Source: Strongylocentrotus droebachiensis | Lineage: Eukaryota > Echinodermata > Echinoidea > Camarodonta > Strongylocentrotidae | Direction: 5' to 3' | NCBI GenBank assembly: GCA_035222895.1 | Contig: JAVYIG010000092.1 | Coordinates: forward strand, 434,001-498,000 | DNA length: 64,000 nucleotides | Shown: positions 1 to 13,014 of the stretch, piece by piece | How the letters are laid out: every line of letters begins with the position of its first letter | Numbering within the stretch: position 1 is the stretch's first letter | The notes under the pieces: model-generated | Seen by the model: only the letters and a program-made list of their open reading frames with translations | Databases searched by the model: none | Told to the model about the DNA's origin: nothing | Program-made: the position numbers and the translations under genes

Positions 1-2019
1 AATTTATCTGACCGATTCCTTAATTCTCCCAACTATATCATTACAATTTCTTTATATTTTAGGTGAATGTAAATCGTCTCAAGTAATGAATTGACTCTAT
101 AAACCATTCCAGATTTTGAGTGTTGAAAGATTTTTTAAAGCCTGTCTTATGTCTTATGTGGAAAAAACAGTTGGGAAAATTCAAAAATGGTTGGGAAAAT
201 TTATTGTTAGAGGGTGTTGCACAGTGACGTCTTCAAAGAAAACTCCATAAATATCTTTGTATAGCCTGAGAATTTTTTCAGCATTTGGGGCATTTTTTGT
301 AGGGTTAGTAGGCCTACAGTAGAAGGAATATAATAAGTAACATTTCACACACAAATTAAGCAGTGTTTTCATCAACATTCAACAATGTTACCTATAGTCA
401 CTTTAAATATCAGAAATCTAGCTCGATTTTTATAGCATTGTGTCAAGGTATTCCAAATCAAAGAAGCGGATATTGAAAGAAAAGAACTAGTATTGCTTGT
501 TTGATGGAAATGGAACGAAACAATGTACAATATGTATTCACTGGTGTATATTTGGCTCCAGTATATAAGCAGAGTTTGGGTACATTTATTTGGTATGCAG
601 CTCTCTTTTATTAGAACCCTATAACAAATGCAACGCTATACAATAAAAAAGAGTTTTAGGAACAATGCATGACAACAATCTTATTGACCTTTCTATAGGT
701 GACGACGAAACATCTATATTATAGCCTGTTGAAATGAACCAGGAATTATTAAATGCTTCAGGCAAATATTTAAAAAACCGAAAACAGATATTTTGTCTAC
801 TTATTTTTGGAACCCCCCACCCCCTCCACTCACAAAAATAAAACTATTAGCCTGCAGAAGTATGAGGAGGTCGGACAGGAGTCGGCTATAGTAAGATTAG
901 TGTGAAAAATATCCCCCCCCCCCCCTCAAAAAAAAAAATGGGTATTTTTCATTCTCTAATTTTCTTTCCCAATGGAAATGGGGTCTTCCAAATCATTTGA
1001 GGACAGGAGCTCCAATTTGCTTTCTAATGTTCTCGCTATATGTTATTTTTTGTTGTTTCATCACTGTGTTGTCTATTGGTTGTTATGAATCCCCCTCTTT
1101 TATCAAGCCATTGGTTTTTAAGGGTGTTAGACCCCACTCCTTGAGGAATATATTTCACTCATATGATTTTTTAATGAAATTAATTGATTTGTATCGAATG
1201 AAAGTTAATGTTTGCAGCGGCGTCTGAAATCTGCCTCAACGACTTATACTTTTACTCGTTCATGATAAATATTATTGATAATTTACATAATCACCCAGGG
1301 ATGGAGTAGGGGCACTACCCATCACACTCTCAAGAAGAGAGAATCTCTCACTCTCTCTCTCCTTCTCGTTAACGATATTATTGTCAGAAAGTTTTGGGGA
1401 AAATAACATAAAGCATCAGGAGTATAAAAACCTTCAACGTCCCTTTGTCGAGTTTTGGTGACGAAGAAAGGCCAATAACAATACTATTGCATTAAAAAAA
1501 AACTTTCAACATCAGTTTTATTTTTGATTCTAAAAATGGAGGATAATAATGTAATAATATGCCTACTTCGCACACATTTTGTTGTTCTTGTTAATATTAT
1601 GTTCTTGTTATTATCATATTTTCATAGGCCTTTATATGGATACAATATTTACCCTTTTCTCTTTTTTCCTAAATTTCATATACATCAGATGTGATAGGTT
1701 GTGTTGAATTTTTCATGATCGATTTAGATACTTTGCCTTTTCTTGGCGATATTAATCGTACAAATCAATCAAAGGAAAATAGCAATTTTAAATTGGAAAC
1801 TAACATGAATTTAATGAAACAAGTTAATCTCATGCAGCACAGGCCCAGAATGTTGATGTATTCCGAGCGCAAGGTGGCGATATACTCCTTTGTCACCATT
1901 TGAGAAGTGGGGTGCTTTAGCACAGAAATGTTTTTATATTTGGACGAAATATACAGCATGGTGCATTTTCCTTTTCCACGAAGAAGGGGGAAGGGAGGGG
2001 GTGGGGAAGTGAGGGAGAG

Positions 2020-2202
2020 CAGGCCCGTAGCCACGGGGGGGGGGGGGGGGCACGTGCCCCCAAAATTTCCAAGATCGGTTGAACTTTTTCAGACCCTCCC
2101 CAGGACGTCGATCAGTTACATGTATGTGCCCCCCCCCAACAAAACAAAAAAACAACAACAAACAAACAAAGGAACAAACATCAAACTCTGGCTACGGCCC
2201 TG
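2020..2202. mobile_element. Short inverted-repeat element (MITE-like)
   Basis: The left end reads CAGGCCCGTAGCCA and the right end is its complement with one mismatch. The 183-bp interior contains a G run, a C run and an A-rich tract with no coding capacity. The CAGG-type end resembles hAT-derived MITEs, but the flanking 8-mers match only loosely, so the superfamily is unsure. Confidence 0.55.
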
Positions 2203-2518
2203 AGGGGAAGGGAGGAGGACTTCTATGGTGATACTCATCAACGCCTGTTCAGCATCGAGATGAGGGTAAAGCATAGAGTTGTTTTATACAGCTCTATGCC
2301 GGTACAGTTCCTGAAAAGGGAACTAAATTGTTTTAAGAGCCACCTTAAACTGCTCCAAAGAAGGCAGTTCGATTTTTACGATGATTTGAGGTAGCTCGTC
2401 CTGGGGAAATAACTAAATTTGTAAGTGTCCATTGAAGAGCCTACTCTCATATATCGTTGTTGTTGACTCCTCCTTGTAGTTCGCTGCCTCGGTTTCTTAT
2501 TGGGAGGGGAGGTGGGCA

Positions 2519-2662
2519 CACTCTTAAAAATACCTAGTCAGATTTTGTGACTAGTTGTTTCGGTTCAAAAGGACTAGAAACTAGTAAGTGCCCCTGAGAT
2601 CCTTTATTCTAGTCAGATTTGACTAGTTTCTAGTCAAATCTGACTAGACATTTTTAAGAGTG
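2519..2662. mobile_element. 144-bp foldback MITE
   Basis: The ends CACTCTTAAAAAT and ATTTTTAAGAGTG are perfect inverse complements. The interior has repeated CTAGTCAGATTT and TTTCTAGTC words in both orientations, so the whole unit can fold. CA follows each side as a possible 2-bp duplication. There is no coding capacity. Confidence 0.6.
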
Positions 2663-3210
2663 CAGGGGAACGGAGGGGGATCGAGGGATGGTAGGAGAGG
2701 TGGACTGGAGTTCAAATAGAGTTAACCAAAACGAACAAATTACCGGCGAGAAAAGCAAGAGAATAAGAAAACAGGAGAAAAATTGCTGTATATTGCGATG
2801 CAATAAAAAGTATCTAAACTTTTATTACTGCGCAAACAGACAACAAACGGAAACACCGACGTGCACTCAAGCATGAGGTCACAAAGCACAACCTGCGAAC
2901 TTTTTATTTTGTGTGTACACGTAACCAAGGAGGGAGGGCGCTTGCGCTACCCATAGATACCGAAGTGTGGTTAACATGTATACTATTCTTGTGTGCACTA
3001 TTTATACGGCGCGTGAAGAAAAACATTGAACTTAAGATCATCTTCTTGGCACTGTACCTTCACAGAGAGTGGAAATATCCAAACAGAATTGTAAGTAAAT
3101 TAACATCTTTGAAATTGACTGTAGAACCATTATTTCGTCTTGAGAAAAGTTGTATCTATTAAAGTCGTTGACACCAAAGAATTCGGGATCGGGGCCGGGA
3201 ACGAGTCATG

Positions 3211-3238
3211 CACCTGCTACCTGTACATGTAGCAGGTG
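3211..3238. repeat. Perfect 10-bp stem hairpin in a GC-rich patch
   Basis: CACCTGCTAC and GTAGCAGGTG flank an 8-base centre. The surrounding 3175-3315 patch is much richer in GC than its neighbours and is bounded by GAATTC words, which may mark a small element. Confidence 0.4.
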
Positions 3239-3810
3239 AATCGCGGGTAGCTCTTCCGCGCTACAGGTGCGTCTCGATCTTGCTGCTGGCTTCCAGGGCC
3301 AACTTGAATTCTTAATGCTTATTAATTCATGAAATATTTTGTTCCTGTCACAAATACACTACAATGTACATTATCAAGACCAGTAGTGAATTACTAAATG
3401 ACACAATGATTTTTTGTTACTGGCAATTAGATCTACATCTGTTGATCATGTTTTCATTTAGAATTAGATCCTACCTTTTTTTTTAAACAACAAGAACAAT
3501 ATGATTATGAATGTATTTTGTTGCCTTGCAAAATGTCTAGACCCCTATTCTTGTTTAACTTTTAGGTATATTTCAATCTCATGAAACAAATTTCAAAATG
3601 CGTAGACAGTCTACACTAAGCAATATGGTAATTTGGTGAATTCCAATACACTCATGGATTCAGCTGCCCATATTGCAAAGTAATTCAGAAGGGGATAACC
3701 ATTCTCAAAAAAACTTGTCATATGATTGTGACACAAAATCAAATAGATATTGTAGACCTAGTTATGCCAATCCGAAGGTAGTTGTAACCGGCAGTATACC
3801 CAGACGTTGT

Positions 3811-3987
3811 GGCCCGAATTCACAAAGGAGGTTTGTCAACAAACCTTGGTTTTCGTACGTCATATGACGCGTTTTACGCGTTTTTTACAAACCTGGTTTG
3901 TAAAGAACAAAAGGAGGTTTGGCAACAACAGGAGGTTTGAGCTCAAACGTTGGTCTGAGCTCAAACCTTGCTTTGTGAATTCGGGCC
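3811..3987. mobile_element. 177-bp foldback MITE
   Basis: The ends GGCCCGAATTCACAAAG and CTTTGTGAATTCGGGCC are perfect inverse complements. The interior has further nested inverted words (GGAGGTTTG, CAAACCT, GAGCTCAAAC). TGT lies on both sides as a possible target duplication. The ORFs through it are incidental. Confidence 0.65.
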
Positions 3988-4300
3988 TGTGTGTCCGGAC
4001 AGGTTGTGTATCAGGACAGTTGATTGAAAACAGCAATTCAAAGAAGTCTTTTCATGCAATATTCCATATTAATGTTAAACAATATTGTAAAGGACATAAA
4101 TAATGTATCATGGTTATGCTATTTGATGCTTATTTTTTGTAAAAGCAAACAGCAAATGTGACAGCTTCTCCAGACACCCCCCCCCCATAATAGATCTGCA
4201 ATGTATTTTGTAATTTAATTCAAATCTTTTTCATTGTTTCCATAGGACTGAACTTTGTGACAGATATATTCAAAGAGGATTTACGATACAAGGCACAATT

Positions 4301-6110
4301 ATGCCTAAGTCAAGAGCTCATGCTCCTTCTGCAGCAGAGGATGGAATTTGGGTGAGTTTTATGATTACAAATTTTGTTTTAATTAAACGGCTATGTGGTA
4401 TGCTTTTTTTTTTTTAACTCATGAATTTTAGATAAAAATGCAGTTTAGCAAACTTTGCTTAATTGATGTATCTTTATAATTCCATTATATTATTTTCTTT
4501 CATTTCAAAATTAATTTTGATAAAAAATAATAAGTTTCTTTCATGTGAACATAATGCAATGGACTCTAGCCTGAGTTATCTCTGGTTTAGTAAGTAATAT
4601 TCAGAGGGTTAAACTAGGGCATCTTTGCAAAATAATCAAAAAAATGTGCCACATTGTTGTATATTAATCCTGATAATAATAAAATCTTTTGCTCCTTTCA
4701 GTTCCAAACTCGAGGCTGGTCAACCAAGGGAGAAATGAGGAAGACAGGTACTACAACGGGTCTCATGTTGAGTACAAAGTTCAACCCAGAAGGCTCTTCC
4801 AAACCTCAACCTCCCCCACCAACGTACAATGAATTAGCAGAGGTAGGTCAAATTCCTGTCTTCCTGACTTTAAACAATGAAAGACTGAATTTTAATTAGA
4901 AAAAATATCAAATAATTTTGCTGATGGAGTGGATTTATTGTAGAGATATCGACCTATAGTTTTCAGTAGTACAATTTGGGCAAAGCTTTATAAAATGTAT
5001 TTATTGAGAAAATTGGAAAGTGACACAAAACTTATTGGACATAAGAAGTGAAGGATAGAGCACAACTTAAATCAGAGCCGTAATTTGTGAAGTGATCTTC
5101 AAATATATTTCTAAAAATCATTCTTGTCTTTTGATATTTTAAAACAAAATATGAAAATCAATTTCCTGGTGTTTTGATTTTTTGAAATATTGTTCAGCAA
5201 CTGACATTGTAGATATTAAATGATGCTTCTATAATATGACTTATTCATTTCCACTACTGACTACTTCCACTGTCAATAACCTGCTTTTATTTTGTTCATG
5301 AAATCAATAGCAATTTGTAACCTAGCTGTAACCTCATATTTATTTGTTTTTTGATATTTCACAGAAGACCTACATACATTCCAACCCATTTTCCATGCAT
5401 GACAATAGAAACTCTTTCCAGGACCATGGCGTATATTTTGGGCATGTAAGTATACACTAAATTCTACACATTTACTACATTTATTTCATATGATGAGAAA
5501 AGAAGTTAATGTTTCCTACCAGTATAAAATTGTAAAGAAGTCAGCAATGAAAAACTCTAGATATATTGTGAAAAATATGCTGTAGAGTTTATAAGTATGG
5601 AATATAATTTTAGGCTTGGACTCCAAACTGACCTAGAAAGGAAATTAATTACATATTGCATAAAAAGCAGTGAAAATGAAACTACACTTGGAGAACAAGC
5701 ACGTCTTAGATTAAATTATTTCTGATGATATGAATCTGATGCTTCCCTGTAACATTTCTAACGTTTCTAATATCCCACAGGGCCTTGGTAAGCAAGTGGA
5801 GAACGGATCCAAAAGGCAGCACAACTCTGAAGACTTTGTCACCTGGAAGTCACCAGATCGGTGTTACAAGACAGACTATCGAGCTGAATACCAAGGCAGC
5901 CCTACCAAGAACCCACCTACCACCAGGAGATTCCCTCGAACCTACTCTGAACCCCAACAAGGAGTTATAGATCTCCCTACCTCCACCACACATACATTTG
6001 AACCACCCAAGGTACCCTATGGTACCCCTACACAGGTGCTTGTTTCAAGTAAAGAGCCCCACCTTAAACCTAACCCTTGGAAGTATTCATACAAAGCCTA
6101 CGTCAAATAA
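4301..6110 (+). CDS. TEX36: TEX36-like protein (testis-expressed 36), 4 exons
   Basis: Coding exons are 4301-4351, 4702-4842, 5365-5445 and 5781-6110. All junctions are GT/AG and phase 0, giving 200 residues. The start MPKSRAHAPSAAEDGIWF parallels the short N-terminus of vertebrate TEX36, which also reaches a DG-W-F motif early. The clearest family block is NPFSMHDNR (residues 71-79), followed by GLGK, KRQH and an F-x-x-W motif, then RRFPR further on. There is no signal peptide or membrane segment. The C-terminal half is rich in Pro, Thr and Ser. The molecular role of TEX36 is not established; vertebrate expression is mainly in testis. An acceptor at 4244-4245 suggests the first exon is noncoding. 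The identification rests on family motifs recalled from memory. Confidence 0.8.
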
Positions 6111-6671
6111 GTTTTGAAGCTATACTATGTGACTATTCAAACTTTCCGCAGGGGCAACCCACTGCAGCCTAGGAGCTTGGATGCTTCAGAAATTGCCAAA
6201 AGTGCATGTGTGTGGACAATCTCTTTATAAAGCATCTGATTTCTAGAGCCAAGTTGTAGAATGGAAGAATTCAATCCTCTACATCTGTCAGCTACAAGTA
6301 CAAATGGACCCAGTGTACAGCAAGATCTATCAAGGACTCCTCTGAAAATGGATCGCTGAACTCACATGTACTCTTGGAAGAGGAAAGAATCATTGGCTGC
6401 CTGATCATCCTGCACAGAGGGCATGGAAGCAGATGCGCTGTCGAACACTGAAAAAAGTTGGCGTTATAAGACAAATTCTGGACAATCTTTTCATTCCCTT
6501 GTTCGAGCAAGGAGATACGACTATGCATCAAGGCATAATTGCTATGCACAATGTGGCGATAATGGTTGTGTGCTCTCTCGATGTATGCAAGGGATATACT
6601 TTTTTGTATTTAAAAACAAAAAATTGTGCTTGCCTTTGTTGGTATGGTGTATGCAAAAATATTGAGAATGA

Positions 6672-6677
6672 AATAAA
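6672..6677 (+). promoter_or_regulatory. Candidate poly(A) signal of TEX36
   Basis: This is an AATAAA hexamer about 560 bp after the TEX36 stop, in AT-rich sequence. A second AATAAA lies near 6853. Confidence 0.4.
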
Positions 6678-9480
6678 TTTTGTATTGAATTCTGTATTAA
6701 ATATTGTTACTATCATGATGTATTGTTATATACAGACTCCTGACCAACATTCTTGCATGTATTGATTACTAGAGGCAAATTAATAGGCCTGCTTGCAGAT
6801 TTTGTCTTCCCATTACATGGTGTATTGGTAGATGTTTATTATCCCTCATATCAATAAAAAACAAAACATAAATTACCCATTGTCATTGAGAGATAAAAAA
6901 AACAAATTTAGTAGTGAAAGTTTAAAGTCTTACAGACATGGTCTAATGAGCCATCTGAAATGCAAACCATGGTTGAAATTGTAATGCCCAACGACTGAGC
7001 AGGATACACTTGTATTTGCCTATTTTGGTCTGAGTGATGTAAGCCATGAAAGCATGTTTTAAATTGTGGTTTGAATACCAGCCTTCTTTGTGAATTGTGG
7101 CCAGAGTGCTCACCAATGTGTGTGTAATTTTATTTTGCCACCATGTTTTTGAGACTGTTTTCAGCCTCCTGTCTGAAAAGAGTACCGAAGCTGTGACGTC
7201 TTAAAAATCTATTTTTAGAATTTCTCAATTTTTTCTTCACATTCCGAAAGAACATCAAAAATAATGTCAAAATGTCGAAAACCAATTGAATATGTTAAGT
7301 ACTGGCTGATATATGACCATCTGAATAAATATACTCCCCATAGGAACTCAGTGTTATATGCTCTGGCTCCTAATGGTTAGGAGCCAGAGCATATAACACT
7401 GAGTTCCCATAGGACATATATTCATTCAGATGGTCATATCTCAGCCAATACTTAACATATTCAATTGGTTTTCGACATTTGGACATTATTTTTGATGTTC
7501 TTTCGGAATGTGAAGAAAAAATTGAGAAATTCTAAAAATAGATTTTTGATGACGTCACACTTCACCACTCTATAGGCAAATATGTAGTCTAAAAGATTTG
7601 TATTCCTTCATTATCTTACTTATCTGAAGACAGTGGGAATGGCATTTGAGCTGGTCAGTCCATACATTCTAATACATCAAACATAATATGTTCTAAATAA
7701 TTTGTGGTAAAGATGTTTTGATGCGATTGTCTGCCAAAGAATCACCCATGCACTCTCTTGCCATAGTATTTAATAATGGAAATTTAGGGGGGGGGGGGGG
7801 GGGTGAAACAAAAAGCTATTCATGAATTTGGAGAGATATGACACAAAAACTGGAGGGGGAAAAAAAGATGTAGAGTAACGGGTTAACTGCTTTCCATTAG
7901 TAAGGCTAATGAATTATAATCTCAATTAGACACACTGACCAAGAATGCTAAATTTGTGATTTGAGATGAAATTTGTAAGACACTGTAGTGGCGGATACCT
8001 GTGCTATACAAGAAACCATCATCACCACAGTGTGCTCCTAAAGTGTGCTTTATCACATTTGTTTAAAAGAAATTTAAAACACACTGAAACAAAAAGAATT
8101 ACAATGTCAGGTGGTTTTCAGAATTAAAAAGTATATTGTAGCATTTCAGCAGAAAATATTTGTACAATTTTCATCAATATTCAAAATGTAAACTCTTTCA
8201 ACAGAATTAAGGCACATACTGTAGCAACTAGCAAGATAAACTCAATTTCCATTTCAGTTGACCATTGTTGTACCAAGCTACATATTTGTAGTTGTAACCC
8301 CTTTGATGTTTACCAACTCTGATGTACCCTCTACATTTCCTTGAAGCATAGAGTATACATATCTCTCCTAGATCCTAATCAAATAATTGGTCGACCGGGC
8401 TTTATTGGTCATCAATTATCACACAAAACAATCAAATCAAGAGAATCTAGGAGTTTTTTGTATAAAATAAATGGTGCATGTTTTCATGCAGTCATTACAT
8501 TATTCGCTCTTGTTAGAGTTTGTTTATGCATCTATCATACTCTGGCGTGTCTGCTTTGTACAAGAGATGCATACACTTTCAACTCGAGTGTGGATGGATC
8601 ATATAATGAATTCAGTTCCATGCATCATTTGTATAGTATTAATCATGAAAAAAGAAAGAAAAAGACATGTTATAGAGAATAGAAAACGAACGAGAAAGAT
8701 ATTTTCAAAGTGTACTTGTCATATCCATTTGAGAGATTATTCATTAATATGAAATAATATGTAAAACAATGCATTGGTGTATGTATATATGCAATAAAAT
8801 GATATATGTAATGTATATGCTTCTTGTATTCATTTAAATGTATTTGTTGCACCCTCTTTAATGTCCAGACTTGTCACAGACAAAGAGATAAAGTCCTTAT
8901 TAATCCTCCAATACTCTTTAATTCATTTGATTGATGTGATAGCCTATATTCTTCATTTAACATCAGGTAAAGAGCCAGCACTACATTTTCAGCTTGCCGA
9001 AATATAAAACTTCATTTGCACAACTAAAATGTGAATGTAGAAATATTTTACTTGCTCTTTACAAGTTAATGAATATTTCCTAAATGAGATTAAACTTCAT
9101 AAATTTTTTTTTTTTTTTTTAAATCTAGTCAACTTAATATCAAAGATAAAATCAAAGATAACATGAATTTCAGCATACTATCCAAGATATTAAGAGAGGA
9201 CAACTTGACAGATTGGGACCATAGATACAAACATTGTATTTGAAACCTGCATATTGCAATGCAGCATAAAAACATTTGAAACCTGAGAAGGCTACCAAAA
9301 TGAATAGTTCTGAATAGCTCTTTCTGACTTTGATGTGAAACACATAATGGTCATGGACAAGCCAGTGGGTATGGAAATTCTAGAGATGATAATCTGAGAT
9401 AACATTTCAAAAATTTGATCAATAATCAAATACACAATATATGAATCAGTGACAGTCTATTTAAGAGCTCTGAAAATCAA
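6678..9480. other. Intergenic stretch between TEX36 and FAHD1
   Basis: Apart from the palindrome at 7180-7570 and a G run at 7789-7803, I see no gene. The ORFs at 8341-8852 are AT-rich, overlap each other on both strands and have no recognisable domain. The part next to 9480 probably contains the FAHD1 3' UTR; I found no AATAAA on the minus strand close to the stop. Confidence 0.55.
7180..7570. mobile_element. Near-perfect 390-bp palindrome (foldback element)
   Basis: Two arms of about 190 bp meet around CCTAATGGTTAGG at 7370-7382. The arms share the words AATTTCTCAATTTTTTCTTC, CCAATTGAATATGTTAAGTA and GAGCCAGAGCATATAACACT with few mismatches. A single diverged arm recurs at 47203-47395, so this is a dispersed family and not a local duplication. 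There is no coding capacity. Confidence 0.75.
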
Positions 9481-12400
9481 TCACTCTACACTGAATTCCA
9501 TCTGTAATAAATCATCCTTGAGTCCTGCAACAAGAACATCCTTGCTTCTAACTGGTCCAACTCCAGAGGGAGTCCCAGTCAGTACGAGGTCACCGACCTC
9601 CAGCGTCATGTACTGACTGATGAAACTCAGCAAGGTCGGCACACGGAATATCATGTCTTTAGTATTTCCATCCTGCTTTGTTTCTCCATTGACCTTTAAC
9701 CATAGCCTTACATCATCAACGTTGTCGATCCTTGATGCGTCCAGGAAACCGCCTACCGGACAAGACGTGTCAAAACCCTTCGCCAGGCTCCAAGGATGAC
9801 CTTTGGACTTGAGGTCACTTTGTAGTTTCCTTTCGGTCATATCCAGAGCGAGGGTGTACCCACCTACATGCTCCATGGCAGAGGATTCTGGGATATTGCT
9901 GCCTGACTTTCCGATGACGATACCTAGCTCTACTTCATGGTGTATCTCTGTGCAGTTTGGAGGAAGCTGTGTGCAAAGAGAGAACAAATGGAAACATGGG
10001 TTACCGTATCTAAAACAAATAATATTACCATAAGTTTAGCAACATTTCAAATTAAACAAAGTTTCACATCTCTTGATAGTAATATAACGAGTAACCCATT
10101 AATACTCAAACTACAGTACTCTATATTCTAACCCAGCTTACCTATGATTAAAGATAAACTTGAGTTCTCGTAATGCGATTGCATTGTGAAAGAAAAGGTG
10201 TGGAATGGATCAGAAAAGTTGATCATATAGCATGTAAGTAATGATGTGTAATGCAAGGTTCTGGAGTCATCAAAATCATCATAAATTTGGCAGAGTCTTG
10301 GTAAAGTAACAATCACTTACACAGAATGATGTATATGGGACAACACACATGGTGTCGGGGCTAGTACTACCCTGATTTCCTTATCTTTCTATGCTCATTA
10401 CTCAGCCAGTATACATTTTCTTCCAAAATTGTTTGGCACATGACATTTATTTGTAATCTTGAACATTCAGTGTAAGTTTCGTTAGATTCTGTGAGAATTC
10501 ATTTTCTTTTTTTACCAGAACTCAAGTTTATCTTTAAGCATCTGATTTTGTTATCATTCATTATATCATGATCATTATACAAATAATAATATACCACACC
10601 TTGCACATTTGAATGCAGTGGACTTACATGTACCATGGTACTCTTTGTTGTATATTACCAGCATCATGCTCCATGATATATTAACCAGAAAGAAGAAAGA
10701 ATGGGATGAAGACTAAGCGACACCATTATAATTGCAATACAGAGGGAATAATTATTCTCATTTGGTAGCCAATCTGAATTTACATTGTCGTAGTATTACT
10801 CTGCCAGCATATATTAAAGCCTATAATGAGCCTTACTGCCTTAATAAGTACATCCAAAGCATGACCTACCTTTATGTTGCCTTGTCCTTCTTGGAGGTAA
10901 GCTGATGTTGGTTTTAAGAAGATCATAGGCTTGGTAGGAACCTTATTCCCCAACTCCGCTGCATGCTCACTGAAAGATAATCAACAAGAATAACATTGTT
11001 GTATCGGACCTTTAAAATTGCATAAATACGTTTTGCTTTTTTGGGATGAAAGTTTTATAGAAATAAAATAGATTTTTCAACTGCTATATTCTGGTAAAGG
11101 TGTATTTTAACAATTGTTCCCCCGTTATATATATTGTCAGCATATAAATGCCAATTTCTCAGCTAAAATGTTTTCCTCATTGAAAAATAAAGGTTTTGCA
11201 CACTCTACTCCAACATTACCAACATGGATTTTGGAAACAACATTTCACCGAGTCGCAGCTTGTTATAACAGTCGAAGAAATAGCGAGGGCTCTGGACCAT
11301 CACCACCAGATTGACATGCTGATACTCAACTTCTCCAAAGCTTTCGACACTGTACCACATCAGCGCTTATTGGGGAAAATAGACCACTACGGCATCCGAG
11401 ACAACACCAAGAACTAGATAAAGACCTGGCTAACTACACGGACACAACGAGTAGTTGTTGATGGAGCAGCATTGGAAACCATAGATGTTGAATCAGGGGT
11501 GCCACAGGGGACTGTCTTAGGGCCACTGATGTTACTACTTTACATCATTTCATTTCATTTCATTTCATTTATTTCATTCTCCATAAATGATATTGGAGAA
11601 GACATTAGCTCAACCATCAAGCTCTTTGCCGATGATTGCCTCCTGTTCAGAAAGATCGACATAGATGAGGATGCCCAGGATCTACAGAAAGACCTTTACA
11701 GCCGAGAAGACAGCGTCACGGCTATGCGATTGGACATCGGACTCCCAACTCTACAAGAGCGACGACTGCAATCACGTCTAGCCATGATGTACAAGATCCT
11801 CCACCACCAGATAGCCATCCCTCTTCCAGATTACATCTCACAGAAAGGCAGAGCTACAAGAAGTCAACATCATTTCTCTTTCACCAGACTTGGTACATCC
11901 TCTGATTCTTACAAGTACAGCTTCTTTCCTCGCACCATGAGAGACTGGGATGAGCTTCCTACAAATATCATTGAGCTGCCCACATCGAAGCAGTTCATCA
12001 AGGAAGCCATCAACTGCGAATAGTCACAGCATCATCGTTTTTACTTGCACCATAAACATACAATTAGGCAGATGTTTACACAAGCCGTCCACCGTCGGCA
12101 GAAGATCACCCTTGTCTAGATGCTGAACAGGCTTTGACAAGTAGCAGAATAGAAGTATAACTAGGTCTAGAATTAGAAGTTTTGTTAATAGTGAATAGAA
12201 CTCTAGGAAGTCTTTCGAACAAGAGCTTGGTGCATGATACATTTAGTTTGTCTGCTACTTCACATTATACATTATTTACTTGGAATCACTCATTAGTGAC
12301 TTGACCTATAGCTATTAGCATGATGAGTATTACGAGGTAGATCTAATAATATTACATTTATAGAAAGTTTGCAATCGCGACCATATACAAAAGCAACCAA

Positions 12401-12584
12401 CATTTCTTTCAATATACGGGACTAGACAATGACGAAAGACGTTTTTAGATCTCTCTAAATAGGATCATACTCACGCATAATTCCTGCCGATACAAACTAT
12501 CTTCTTTCCAAAATTTGCAAAGTTGTTAAGCGGTTCTGTTTTGGAAGACATTTTTCGGATGGTTGAGATCGCAATCCTTTGCAT
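9481..12584 (-). CDS. FAHD1: FAHD1: acylpyruvase / oxaloacetate decarboxylase, mitochondrial
   Basis: Exons in transcript order are 12584-12475, 10969-10870 and 9966-9481, with GT/AG ends and phases 2 and 0, giving 231 residues (human has about 224). The family hydrolyses acylpyruvates and decarboxylates oxaloacetate in mitochondria with Mg2+. The first 11 residues (MQRIAISTIRK) are basic and without acids, fitting a targeting peptide, so I chose that Met over M12. Visible motifs are IVCIGRNYAEH with H39 and E42 (acid-base pair, human H30 and E33), HHEVE with E81 and E83, and D112 in ALDMTE (metal ligands), then LTGTPSGVGPV near the C-terminus. No key residue is missing. Intron 1 carries a dead LINE and intron 2 a MITE. 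Confidence 0.93.
10148..10537. mobile_element. TTAA-flanked MITE, copy 1 (FAHD1 intron 2)
   Basis: The ends read TTAAAGATAAACTTGAGTTC and its inverse complement. The 390-bp body contains the family words TGCGATTGCATTGTGAAAGA, GGTTCTGGAGTCATCAAAAT and GATGTATATGGGAC. TTAA at both ends suggests a piggyBac-type target site. There is no ORF of note. Confidence 0.7.
11196..12023 (+). pseudogene. Broken non-LTR retrotransposon (CR1/Jockey-like RT and C-terminus)
   Basis: The frame shows reverse-transcriptase blocks LNFSKAFDTVPHQRLLGKI, GVPQGTVLGP and the catalytic FADD motif (FADDCLLF). A TAG at 11415-11417 replaces the usual Trp just after the first block. A tandem TTCAT insertion near 11548-11575 interrupts the stretch before IND. 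About 150 or more residues are missing after LQKDL, where the frame jumps straight to the C-terminal region (LQERRLQSRLAMMYKI to the stop at 12023). It sits sense-opposite to FAHD1 in intron 1 and cannot encode an active enzyme. Confidence 0.8.
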
Positions 12585-12738
12585 TCTGACTGCTCCTCGA
12601 TCGCTCGACGCTGCTGGTACGTACGGTCTATGGTTTAAATTCAATGCAATAAACGTACGCGATAAGAGACGAGGCAGGCTTCTACTCGGACACACCCCCT
12701 TTTCATGATCTGCAAGCTTGTAAATCAAACTGATAAAG

Positions 12739-13014
12739 TTAAAGGTAAAGACCAATTTGGAAACGCCCACCTCTCAAAAAATGATGTGGAAGCTCTTATT
12801 ACCAATCATGTGAAAGAATATGTTTTGACTAATACGTGATCATACAAATTCTGCCGAGAAACCGCCTACTAGTACTAATTGATATATGGTAAATTATTAT
12901 ATCTATTGGGACCTGATAGATATAACGCACGTGTGCGTAGTCCCTTTTCTGATCGATTCCACATCGTTTCTTTCACAATGCAATTGCATGACCATAACTG
13001 GTCTTTATCTTTAA
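12739..13014. mobile_element. TTAA-flanked MITE, copy 2 (upstream of FAHD1)
   Basis: It begins TTAAAGGTAAAGACCA and ends TGGTCTTTATCTTTAA. It shares AAGAATATGTTTTGACTAAT, AACCGCCTACTA and CGCACGTGTGCGTAGTCCC with the copies at 30952 and 38326, but has an internal deletion (276 bp). It lies about 155 bp upstream of the chosen FAHD1 start codon. Confidence 0.7.

Larger units (their letters stand above)
1..4245. other. Gene-free flank upstream of TEX36
   Basis: No open reading frame here looks like a conserved protein; the short ORFs are AT-rich chance frames or repeat translations. The stretch holds short C and G runs (near 910 and 2036), three small inverted-repeat elements listed separately, and a likely splice acceptor at 4244-4245 just before TEX36. 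That acceptor implies an upstream 5' UTR exon, which I could not place. Confidence 0.6.

Noticed and set aside
8341-8752. Two overlapping ORFs downstream of TEX36
   Set aside because: Composition is AT-rich and random, with no domain, no splice context and no support from the opposite frame.
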